From Bacteroidales bacterium (GTDB lineage Bacteria; Bacteroidota; Bacteroidia; Bacteroidales; B18-G4), in the NCBI GenBank assembly GCA_023145125.1, contig JAGLEK010000541.1:1-15704 (forward strand): 15,704 nucleotides of DNA. Reading direction: 5' to 3'. A program made the position numbers and the translations under genes. The notes under the pieces are model-generated. The model had not been told where the DNA came from and made no database searches. It saw only the letters and a program-made list of their open reading frames with translations. Of the stretch, positions 5,710 through 13,400 are shown one piece after another (position 1 is the first letter of the stretch; each line of letters begins with the position of its first letter).

Positions 5710-5782
5710 GCGGAAGTAGCTCATTTGGTAGAGCGACAGCCTTCCAAGCTGTAGGTGGCCGGTTCGAGCCCGGTCTTCCGCT
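5710..5782 (+). tRNA. tRNA-Gly (anticodon TCC)
   Basis: GCGGAAG (5710-5716) pairs with CTTCCGC (5775-5781), discriminator T5782. The anticodon stem ACAGC/GCTGT carries loop CTTCCAA, with anticodon TCC at 5743-5745. The T-loop TTCGAGC is normal. CCA is not encoded. It reads GGA and GGG. Confidence 0.97.
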
Positions 5783-5786
5783 CAAT

Positions 5787-5858
<72 letters not shown>

Positions 5859-5918
5859 CAAACATTATTGAATCGTACTTATTAGATTGTACATAATTAT
5901 TTTTAAATTTTAATTGAT

Positions 5919-7106
5919 ATGGCTAAAGAAACATTTGATCGTTCCAAACCACATGTTAACATTGGTACCATTGGTCATGTTGACCATGGAAAAACCACCC
6001 TTACTGCTGCAATTACATTGAACTTGCAGGATAAAGGTCTGGCCTCATACAAATCTTTCGACGAGATCGACAATGCTCCGGAAGAAAAGGAAAGAGGTAT
6101 CACCATTAACACAGCGCACGTTGAGTACGAGACAGAGAACAGGCATTATGCACACGTTGACTGTCCGGGACACGCTGATTACGTTAAGAACATGGTTACC
6201 GGTGCTGCACAGATGGACGGAGCTATCCTTGTTGTGGCTGCAACTGACGGCCCGATGCCTCAGACACGTGAGCATATCTTGCTTGCACGTCAGGTTGGTG
6301 TACCCAAGATCGTTGTTTTCATGAATAAAGTTGACATGGTTGACGACGATGAACTTCTCGAACTTGTTGAAATGGAAATCAGGGAGCTGCTCGCTTTCTA
6401 CGAATTTGACGGAGATAACACTCCTATTATTCAGGGTTCAGCACTTGGTGCACTCAACAAAGAAGACAAATGGGTAACTAAGGTAATGGAACTGATGGAT
6501 GCTTGTGATGAATGGATTCCACTGCCGGATCGTGATATTGATAAACCATTCCTGATGCCTGTTGAGGATGTATTCTCAATTACAGGACGTGGAACAGTTG
6601 CTACCGGAAGAATTGAAACCGGTATCATCAACTCAGGCGACCCTGTAGAAATAATTGGTATGGGTGCTGAAAAACTCAAATCAGTAGTTACAGGTGTTGA
6701 GATGTTCCGTAAGATCCTCAACCGTGGTGAAGCTGGTGACAATGCCGGTCTCCTTCTCAGAGGTATCGATAAGGATGAGATTTCACGTGGTATGGTAATT
6801 GCTGCTCCGGGATCAGTCAAACCGCACACCAAGTTCAAAGCTGAGGTGTATATCCTCAAAAAAGAAGAAGGTGGACGTCACACTCCATTCCATAACAAAT
6901 ACCGTCCGCAGTTCTTCTTCAGAACTACTGATGTAACGGGTGAGATCATTCTCCCTGACGGTGTTGAAATGGTAATGCCGGGCGACAACCTCACCATTAC
7001 AGTTCATCTGATCGCTGAGGTAGCTATGGACAAAGGTCTGCGTTTTGCTATCCGTGAAGGTGGCAGGACTGTAGGTGCCGGACAGGTAACTGAAATAATT
7101 GAGTAA
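5919..7106 (+). CDS. tuf: Elongation factor Tu
   Basis: This 395-aa protein is a full-length EF-Tu. It is a GTPase that delivers aminoacyl-tRNA to the ribosomal A site. The G domain (about 1-205) shows the P-loop GHVDHGKT (19-26), switch I ERGITINTAHVEY (58-70), DCPGH (81-85) and NKVD (136-139). Beta-barrel domains 2 and 3 follow; the C-terminus GGRTVGAGQVTEIIE is characteristic. No Shine-Dalgarno precedes the ATG, as usual for highly expressed Bacteroidetes genes; the leader is AT-rich. No promoter box is seen in the 60 bases between tRNA-Thr and tuf, so it is probably cotranscribed with the four tRNAs. Placement of tuf between tRNA genes and secE-nusG is a familiar arrangement in this phylum and elsewhere. 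Confidence 0.98.
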   Translation: MAKETFDRSKPHVNIGTIGHVDHGKTTLTAAITLNLQDKGLASYKSFDEIDNAPEEKERGITINTAHVEYETENRHYAHVDCPGHADYVKNMVTGAAQMDGAILVVAATDGPMPQTREHILLARQVGVPKIVVFMNKVDMVDDDELLELVEMEIRELLAFYEFDGDNTPIIQGSALGALNKEDKWVTKVMELMDACDEWIPLPDRDIDKPFLMPVEDVFSITGRGTVATGRIETGIINSGDPVEIIGMGAEKLKSVVTGVEMFRKILNRGEAGDNAGLLLRGIDKDEISRGMVIAAPGSVKPHTKFKAEVYILKKEEGGRHTPFHNKYRPQFFFRTTDVTGEIILPDGVEMVMPGDNLTITVHLIAEVAMDKGLRFAIREGGRTVGAGQVTEIIE

Positions 7107-7115
7107 TAATATTTT

Positions 7116-7164
7116 TGAGATATAGATCGTCGCACTCCACTGCGGGGTGCTTCGCCTTATCTCA
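7116..7164 (+). other. Two-part hairpin between tuf and tRNA-Trp
   Basis: An outer stem TGAGATA/TATCTCA (7116-7122 with 7158-7164) encloses an inner stem GCACTCC/GGGGTGC (7132-7138 with 7144-7150, one T-G pair) with a 5-base loop. No T tract follows, so it is not a standard terminator. It could be a processing site or transcript-end stabiliser between tuf and the tRNA. A TATTTTTG box at 7110-7117 overlaps it, but no TTTG lies at the right distance. Confidence 0.5.
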
Positions 7165-7169
7165 TTCAT

Positions 7170-7242
7170 ACGGGTGTAGCTCAATTGGTAGAGTAGTGGT
7201 CTCCAAAACCATTGGTTGTGGGTTCGATTCCTACCACCCGTG
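7170..7242 (+). tRNA. tRNA-Trp (anticodon CCA)
   Basis: ACGGGTG (7170-7176) pairs with CACCCGT (7235-7241), and the discriminator is G7242 as expected for tRNA-Trp. The anticodon stem GTGGT/ACCAT carries loop CTCCAAA, with anticodon CCA at 7203-7205. The T-arm GTGGG/CCTAC closes around TTCGATT with one G-T pair. CCA is not encoded. It lies between tuf and secE, 16 bases ahead of secE. Confidence 0.97.
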
Positions 7243-7258
7243 CTAAACACTAATAAAA

Positions 7259-7456
7259 ATGGCTAAGTTCAAATTACTGGCGTACATTGAAGATAGCTAT
7301 GATGAATTGATTTTCAAGGTATCATGGCCATCCTGGAGTGAATTGCAGAATAGCGCAATCGTTGTATCCATTGCTTCCCTAATAATCGCTTTTGTGGTTT
7401 ATCTGATGGATATCTCATTTCAGACAGTACTGGAACAGTTCTATACGCTTTTTTAA
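7259..7456 (+). CDS. secE: Preprotein translocase subunit SecE
   Basis: The 65-aa product is the short bacterial SecE type. It has an amphipathic N-terminal region containing KVSWPSWSELQNS (the conserved V-x-WP cytoplasmic helix) and one transmembrane segment at about 32-52. SecE clamps the two halves of SecY in the SecYEG channel of the inner membrane. Position directly before nusG is the near-universal bacterial arrangement and confirms the call. The ATG begins 16 bases after tRNA-Trp with no Shine-Dalgarno. Confidence 0.95.
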   Translation: MAKFKLLAYIEDSYDELIFKVSWPSWSELQNSAIVVSIASLIIAFVVYLMDISFQTVLEQFYTLF

Positions 7457-7523
7457 GTACGTAGAGCCAATCTTTGTACAATAAATTAATGTTGTTAGAT
7501 AATAACCAATCCCACTGACACGA

Positions 7524-8066
7524 ATGAGTGAGCAAGTAAAAAAGTGGTACGTAGTACGAGCAATAAGTGGAAAAGAAAAGAAGGTAAAAGAATACCTTGA
7601 ACACGAAATTGACCGTCTGAAATTACAGGACTATATTTCTCAGATACTGATCCCTACAGAAAAGGTATATCAGGTACGGAAAGGGAAAAAAGTCAGTAAG
7701 GAAAGAAATTATTTTCCCGGGTACGTACTTATTGAAGCCGCACTTACGGGGGAGATTCCGCATATTATCAGGAATGTTCCCAATGTTTTGGGGTTTCTGG
7801 GAACCAAAGGAGTGCCGGATCCGATCCGGCAGACAGAAGTAAACAGAATACTCGGTAAAGTTGATGAACTTGCTGAACAGGGTGAAGAGGTAAATATTCC
7901 TTTCATCGTTGGTGAAACCGTAAAGGTTATCGACGGCCCTTTCAACAGCTTTAGCGGTATTATTGAGGAGATCAACGAGGAGAAGAAGAAGTTAAAAGTG
8001 ATGGTGAAGATCTTCGGTCGTAAAACACCATTGGAACTCAGTTTTATGCAGGTTGAAAAAGAGTAG
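7524..8066 (+). CDS. nusG: Transcription termination/antitermination factor NusG
   Basis: The 180-aa product has an N-terminal NGN domain (about 7-112; WYVVRAISGKEKKVKEYLE, YFPGYVLIE at 63-71, NVLGFLG). A KOW domain follows from about 127 to the end (IVGETVKVIDGPFNSFSGIIEEI). NusG binds the RNA polymerase clamp, controls pausing and couples polymerase to Rho or the leading ribosome. The gene lies 67 bases after secE and 35 before rplK. It has canonical housekeeping NusG architecture, and its secE-nusG-rplK setting argues against a specialised paralogue such as UpxY/RfaH. Confidence 0.97.
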   Translation: MSEQVKKWYVVRAISGKEKKVKEYLEHEIDRLKLQDYISQILIPTEKVYQVRKGKKVSKERNYFPGYVLIEAALTGEIPHIIRNVPNVLGFLGTKGVPDPIRQTEVNRILGKVDELAEQGEEVNIPFIVGETVKVIDGPFNSFSGIIEEINEEKKKLKVMVKIFGRKTPLELSFMQVEKE

Positions 8067-8101
8067 GCCTGTTTTGTTAATCCATTAAGAGTACATTCAA
8101 A

Positions 8102-8551
8102 ATGGCAAAAGAAGTTAGCGGACTTATCAAGCTACAAATCAGAGGAGGAACTGCAAACCCGTCACCTCCTATTGGTCCGGCGCTTGGTGCTAAAGGCATC
8201 AACATTATGGAGTTCTGTAAGCAGTTCAACGCCAGAACCCAGGACCAGGCAGGGAAGGTATTGCCAGTGATCATTTCGATTTATAAGGATAAATCATTTG
8301 ATTTTATCATTAAAACCCCTCCTGTTGCCGTTCAACTACTCGAAGCAGCCAAGATCAAAAAAGGTTCTCCGGAACCAAACCGTACTAAGATAGCAACTGT
8401 CACCTGGGATCAGGTTCGTACAATTGCTGAAGCTAAAATGGTTGATCTTAATGCTTTTAAAGTTGAATCAGCAATGAGGATGGTTGCAGGCACTGCCAGA
8501 AGTATGGGTATTAAAATTAAAGGACCCTCTCCTTTTGTAAACCAAAAGTAG
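8102..8551 (+). CDS. rplK: 50S ribosomal protein uL11
   Basis: This 149-aa protein has the L11 N-terminal domain with the proline-rich NPSPPIGPALGAKGINIMEFCKQFNART. The C-terminal 23S rRNA-binding domain ends AGTARSMGIKIKGPSPF. L11 forms the base of the factor-binding stalk and is needed for RelA sensing of uncharged tRNA where RelA-type enzymes occur. It lies 35 bases after nusG and 55 before rplA, in an L11-L1-L10-L12 order shared with most bacteria. In E. coli, L1 represses the rplK-rplA mRNA; I cannot identify the corresponding site here. Confidence 0.98.
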   Translation: MAKEVSGLIKLQIRGGTANPSPPIGPALGAKGINIMEFCKQFNARTQDQAGKVLPVIISIYKDKSFDFIIKTPPVAVQLLEAAKIKKGSPEPNRTKIATVTWDQVRTIAEAKMVDLNAFKVESAMRMVAGTARSMGIKIKGPSPFVNQK

Positions 8552-8606
8552 TTGGCTTGTTTAAGTCAGGTCTTAGTAAAAACTATCTAAAACAAGTTAA
8601 GCGAAA

Positions 8607-9302
8607 ATGGCTAAACTAACAAAGAAACAGAAAATAGCAAACGAAAGGTTTGACATTGATGGTATATATCCTATAGACGAAGCTGTAAAGATCGTAAAGG
8701 ATATTTCCAAAGCAAACTTTGATGCTTCTGTTGATGTAAGTGTGAGACTAGGTGTTGATCCCAGAAAGGCTAATCAGATGGTCAGGGGAACAGTAACCTT
8801 GCCCCATGGTACAGGAAAAAAGATCATAGTACTGGTACTTTGCACCCCCGATAAGGAGGAAGAAGCTAAAGCTGCCGGAGCTGATCATGTTGGTCTTGAT
8901 GATTATATTGAAAAGATCAAAAAAGGCTGGACCGATATTGACGTGGTAATTACCATGCCAAGCGTAATGGGAAAGGTTGGCCCCCTGGGTAGAGTATTAG
9001 GCCCCAGAGGATTGATGCCAAATCCAAAAACAGGAACAGTGACAATGGATATTGCGAAAGCAGTTAATGATGTGAAGGCCGGTAAAATTGACTTTAAAGT
9101 CGATAAATACGGTATCATTCATGCAGCAGTAGGAAAGGTATCATTTGAAGAAGACAAGCTGCTTGAAAATGTGAATGAGATCCTTCTAACAATCCTTAAG
9201 CTGAAGCCCTCCTCCTCAAAAGGTACTTATATGAGAAGTGTAATTATTTCGAGTACCATGAGTGTAGGTGTGCAGATTGAACCAAAATCCATTATTACTT
9301 AA
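8607..9302 (+). CDS. rplA: 50S ribosomal protein uL1
   Basis: The 231-aa product matches L1 along its full length. Domain I starts with AKLTKKQKIANERFD and returns after domain II. The signature around GKVGPLGRVLGPRGLMPNPK is followed by AVNDVKAGKIDFKVDKYGIIHAAVGK. L1 binds helix 76-78 of 23S rRNA, forms the mobile stalk at the E site, and in many bacteria represses its own operon. A 7-bp inverted match, CTTGTTT (8556-8562) with AAACAAG (8590-8596), lies just upstream in the rplK-rplA gap and could fold, but its link to L1 binding is not shown. Confidence 0.98.
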   Translation: MAKLTKKQKIANERFDIDGIYPIDEAVKIVKDISKANFDASVDVSVRLGVDPRKANQMVRGTVTLPHGTGKKIIVLVLCTPDKEEEAKAAGADHVGLDDYIEKIKKGWTDIDVVITMPSVMGKVGPLGRVLGPRGLMPNPKTGTVTMDIAKAVNDVKAGKIDFKVDKYGIIHAAVGKVSFEEDKLLENVNEILLTILKLKPSSSKGTYMRSVIISSTMSVGVQIEPKSIIT

Positions 9303-9328
9303 TCTCTTTTGCAGAGAAGCTTAGAGCT

Positions 9329-9853
9329 ATGAAAAAAGAAGAAAAAAACCAAGTAGTTGAATCATTGGCAGAAATGCTGAAGAACAACAATAACTTTTAC
9401 ATTGCTGATACTTCAGAATTAAATGCCGAAGATACTTCAGAGCTTCGTAGATTATGCTATAAGCGTGAAGTGACCCTCACGGTCGTTAAAAACACATTGC
9501 TTAGAAAAGCAATGGAGCAACAGACCGACAAGGACCTGGAAGCACTTTATGAAATTCTTAAAGGGCCCACGTCTATTATGTTTGCAGAAGCCGGAAATGC
9601 ACCGGCCAAACTGATCAAGGAATTCAGAAAAACTTCTGAAAGACCGATCCTGAAAGGTGCATATATCGAGGAAATGACCTATATAGGTGATGAACAGCTC
9701 GACTTCCTGGTTGCTATCAAATCCAAAAATGAGCTTATCGGCGATATTATTGGATTGTTGCAATCACCTGTCAGCAACGTTATGTCTGCATTGCAGTCTG
9801 GCGGAAACATCCTTTCCGGTGTTGTAAAAACACTTTCAGAGAAATCTGAATAA
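9329..9853 (+). CDS. rplJ: 50S ribosomal protein uL10
   Basis: The 174-aa product begins MKKEEKNQVVESLAEMLK and contains NNFYIADTSELNAEDTSELRR and VTLTVVKNTLLRKAM. These form the rRNA-binding N-terminal domain of L10. The segment LKGPTSIMFAE follows. The C-terminal helix, from about 140 onward (SPVSNVMSALQSGGNILSGV), is where L12 dimers attach. It lies 26 bases after rplA, so any L10-L12 autoregulatory leader would have to sit within the end of rplA or act at a distance. No Shine-Dalgarno of note is present. Confidence 0.97.
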   Translation: MKKEEKNQVVESLAEMLKNNNNFYIADTSELNAEDTSELRRLCYKREVTLTVVKNTLLRKAMEQQTDKDLEALYEILKGPTSIMFAEAGNAPAKLIKEFRKTSERPILKGAYIEEMTYIGDEQLDFLVAIKSKNELIGDIIGLLQSPVSNVMSALQSGGNILSGVVKTLSEKSE

Positions 9854-9906
9854 TGTAATTGTATAGAATTAGTATTAAATAAAAACCATTAAAAAAGATT
9901 AATAAA

Positions 9907-10284
9907 ATGGCAGATCTGAAAAAATTTGCAGAAGAATTAGTTAATTTGACTGTAAAAGAAGTTAATGAGCTGGCAGAAATCCTCAAGGATGAATATGGCA
10001 TCGAGCCAGCTGCAGCTGCAGCTGTTGTTGCTGCCCCTGCAGCTGGTGATGCTGGTGCAGGAAGCGAAGAGCAAACATCATTTGATGTTATCATCAATGC
10101 CGCAGGCCAATCAAAACTGGCAGTTGTAAAACTGGTTAAAGAATTAACCAGTCTTGGACTGAAAGAAGCAAAAGAGCTTGTTGATGCAGCTCCAAAAGCT
10201 ATCAAAGAAGGCGTAAGCAAAGATGAAGCTGAAGCTTTACAAAAACAATTAGAAGAAGCCGGAGCAGAGGTTGAAGTTAAATAA
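9907..10284 (+). CDS. rplL: 50S ribosomal protein bL12 (L7/L12)
   Basis: The 125-aa product has the three usual parts. The N-terminal dimerisation helices span about 1-33. An Ala/Gly-rich flexible hinge spans about 34-56 (PAAAAAVVAAPAAGDAGAG). The globular C-terminal domain spans about 58-125 (FDVIINAAGQSKLAVVKLVKELTSLGLKEAKELVD). L12 is present in several copies per ribosome and recruits and activates GTPase factors. It is 53 AT-rich bases after rplJ and is followed by a strong hairpin at 10299-10349. That hairpin would lower readthrough into rpoB and fits the higher demand for L12. Confidence 0.98.
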   Translation: MADLKKFAEELVNLTVKEVNELAEILKDEYGIEPAAAAAVVAAPAAGDAGAGSEEQTSFDVIINAAGQSKLAVVKLVKELTSLGLKEAKELVDAAPKAIKEGVSKDEAEALQKQLEEAGAEVEVK

Positions 10285-10298
10285 GGCTCTTCTTAATA

Positions 10299-10360
10299 AC
10301 GAAATTGACCTCTTCCGGAACCCTGTTCCAGGGAGCAGGTCAATTTCGTATTTTGTTCTT
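10299..10360 (+). terminator. Attenuator-like hairpin between rplL and rpoB
   Basis: A perfect 13-bp stem is formed by 10299-10311 (ACGAAATTGACCT) and 10337-10349 (AGGTCAATTTCGT). It encloses a second small hairpin CCCTG/CAGGG (10321-10325 with 10329-10333). The T-rich tract ATTTTGTTCTT follows at 10350-10360. In E. coli a partial terminator at the same place sets the ratio of ribosomal protein to RNA polymerase subunit synthesis. Since no consensus promoter is visible before rpoB, termination here is probably incomplete. Confidence 0.75.
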
Positions 10361-10381
10361 TAAAATATTTTTTGACTTCAC

Positions 10382-10397
10382 TCCCGTGTAATCGGGA
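10382..10397 (+). other. Small hairpin just upstream of the rpoB start
   Basis: TCCCG (10382-10386) and CGGGA (10393-10397) can pair with a 6-base loop. The stem ends 17 bases before the TTG start, so it would be close to the edge of the initiating ribosome. It is short, GC-rich for its surroundings, and lacks a T tract, so a role in termination is unlikely. Confidence 0.4.
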
Positions 10398-10414
10398 TTA
10401 AAACCTTTATAACC

Positions 10415-13400
10415 TTGGCTGTAGAAAATTTCAAAAAAATCAATTTTGGAAGATCGAGGATACGAACAAAATATCCTGACCTGCTTGAGATTCAACTTAA
10501 GTCGTTCCGTGATTTTTTCCAATTAGACACCAATCCTGAAAACCGTGTAAACGAAGGATTGTACAAAGTATTCAGCGAAAACTTTCCTATATCCGACGCC
10601 AGGAACAACTTTGTGCTGGAATTTCTCGACTATTTCGTCGACCCACCCAGGTATTCTATTGAAGAATGCATTGCCCGTGGATTAACGTATAGTGTGCCCC
10701 TCAAGGCAAAACTGAAACTCTATTGTACAGATCCTGATCACGAAGACTTTGAAACCATTGTACAGGATGTTTACCTGGGCATGATTCCATATCTTACTCC
10801 AAAAGGTACTTTCGTGATCAATGGCGCAGAACGTATAGTTGTATCGCAGCTTCACCGTTCTCCGGGCGTATTTTTCGGGACTACCTTACACGCAAACGGT
10901 AGCCAGTTGTATTCTGCCAGGATTATCCCTTTCAAAGGATCCTGGATGGAGTTCACTACTGATATTAATAATGTGATGTACGCATACATCGACAGGAAGA
11001 AAAAATTGCCTGTAACGACACTTTTGCGTGCTATCGGCTACGAAAGCGATAAAGATATTCTGGAAATTTTCGATCTTGCTGATGAGATCAAAGTAAGCAA
11101 GACAGGTTTAAAACGTGCACTGGGCAGGCGTCTCGCGGCCAGGGTACTAAAATCATGGATCGAAGACTTTGTGGATGAGGATACAGGAGAAGTTGTATCG
11201 ATAGAGAGGACAGAAGTTATCATCGACCGTGAAACAGAACTGGAAGCTGAACACATCGAAATGATCTTAGATGCCGGCATCAAGACTATCCTCCTTCACA
11301 GGGAAGATGTTTCAACCGGTGATTATTCTATCATCTTCAATACCCTGCAAAAAGATACAGCCAACTCCGAGAAAGAAGCTGTTGAGTTTATCTACAGGCA
11401 ATTACGAAATGCTGAGCCTCCTGATGAAGAAACTGCCCGTGGTATAATCGACAAGCTTTTCTTCTCTGATAAACGCTATGACCTTGGAGATGTTGGCCGT
11501 TACAGGATCAATAAAAAACTTGACCTTGAAACTCCTGCCGACACCAAAGTGCTCACCAAGGAAGACATTATCTCTATTATCAAGTATCTGATTATGCTAG
11601 CCAATGCAAAAACAGACGTTGATGATATCGATCATTTGAGTAACCGTAGGGTAAGAACAGTTGGTGAACAATTGTATTCTCAGTTTGGTGTAGGCCTTGC
11701 GCGCATGGCCAGAACCATCAGGGAAAGGATGAATGTCAGGGATAATGAAGTCTTCACACCTACCGATCTGATCAATGCCAAGACATTGTCGTCGGTTATT
11801 AACTCATTTTTTGGCACTAACCAGCTTTCCCAGTTCATGGACCAAACCAATCCATTGTCTGAAATCACGCATAAGCGAAGGGTTTCTGCACTTGGACCGG
11901 GTGGTTTGTCAAGAGAACGGGCAGGCTTTGAAGTCAGGGATGTACACTATACCCACTATGGTCGTTTGTGTACCATCGAAACACCTGAGGGGCCTAATAT
12001 TGGATTGATTTCCTCCCTCTGTGTGTATGCAAAGATCAATAAGCTGGGCTTCATTGAAACCCCGTACAGAAAAGTAGTTAATGGTAAGGTTGATATGAAT
12101 GAGCCGCCAATCTACCTTTCTGCAGAAGAGGAAGAAGAGAAAATTATTGCCCAGGCGAGTACTTTGCTTGAGGATGATGGTTCTTTCGTCAGAGACAGGG
12201 TAAAAGTACGGTATCAGGCTGATTACCCGATCATTGAAAAAACTAAAGTTGACCTTATCGACAGTGCTCCGAACCAGATCGCATCTATCGCAGCATCTTT
12301 GATCCCCTTCCTGGAGCATGATGATGCTAACAGGGCCCTTATGGGATCCAATATGATGCGCCAGGCGGTACCACTGATGAGGCCTGAAATGCCACTGGTA
12401 GGAACAGGAATTGAAGAGGATGTGGCAAAGGATTCACGTGTGCTGATCAATGCCGAAGGCGATGGTATCGTTGAATATGTCGATGCCGATGAGATCGTGA
12501 TCCGCTACTCCAGGATGGAAGAGGAAAAGCTGGTAAGCTTCGACGATGACATCAGAAAATACAAGCTGACCAAGTTCCAGAGGACCAACCAGAATACAAG
12601 CATTAACTTAAGTCCCATCGTAAAGAAAGGCGACAAAGTTATAAAAGGCCAGGTATTGTGCGAAGGTTATGCAACTCAGAAGGGAGAGCTGGCCCTTGGA
12701 CGAAACATGATGGTGGCTTTCATGCCCTGGAAAGGATATAACTTTGAGGATGCCATCGTGATCTCAGAACGCGTTGTTCGTGAAGATATCTTCACATCCA
12801 TCCATATCGAAGAGTTTACTCTCGAGGTAAGGGATACCAAACGCGGTGTCGAGGAACTCACAAACGACATTCCCAATGTAAGTGCAGAAGCTACCAAAGA
12901 CCTTGATGAGAACGGACTTATCAGGGTTGGTGCAGAAGTATCTGAAGGAGACATACTTATTGGAAAGATCACCCCAAAAGGGGAAAGTGATCCTACACCG
13001 GAGGAAAAACTGCTCCGGGCCATCTTTGGCGACAAGGCAGGTGATGTTAAGAATGCATCCCTGAAAGCTCCTCCTGCTATGCAGGGTGTTGTGATAGATA
13101 ACAAACTTTTCTCACGATCGATAAAAGACAGAAAATCGAAAGCAAAGGAAAAAGATGTTATCGATGCGCTGAACGAAGCCTTTAACAAGGAAATTGATGA
13201 ACTCAAATCCAAGCTTGTTGATAAGCTTACCGTACTGGTGAGTGGAAAAACCTCCCAGGGGGTAAGCAACAACTTCAAGGAAGTGCTCATACCGAAAAAG
13301 GCAAAATTCACACAGAAAGCACTCTTATCCGTTGATTATATTACAGTTAATCCAAGCAAATGGACTACTGATAAGGCCAAGAACGAGTTGATCAAACAGG

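Noticed and set aside
7110..7117. Promoter for tRNA-Trp-secE from TATTTTTG
   Set aside because: There is no TTTG at 17-21 bases upstream, and the box overlaps the hairpin. A lone 8-base match is common in AT-rich DNA.
6813..7250. Minus-strand 145-aa open frame over the end of tuf and tRNA-Trp
   Set aside because: It is antisense to highly conserved tuf and a tRNA; the N-terminal GGRNRTHNQWF part is the reverse of tRNA-Trp.
10352..10374. Separate rpoB promoter after the attenuator
   Set aside because: TTTG at 10352 and TATTTTTTG at 10366 have wrong internal and mutual spacing for the consensus, though a weak promoter cannot be excluded.
11822..11890. Rifampicin-resistance change in rpoB
   Set aside because: Residues matching E. 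coli D516, H526 and S531 are all wild type.
12676..13311. Minus-strand 211-aa open frame inside rpoB
   Set aside because: It is Ser-rich low-complexity sequence expected from the reverse of a conserved coding region, with no recognisable domain.
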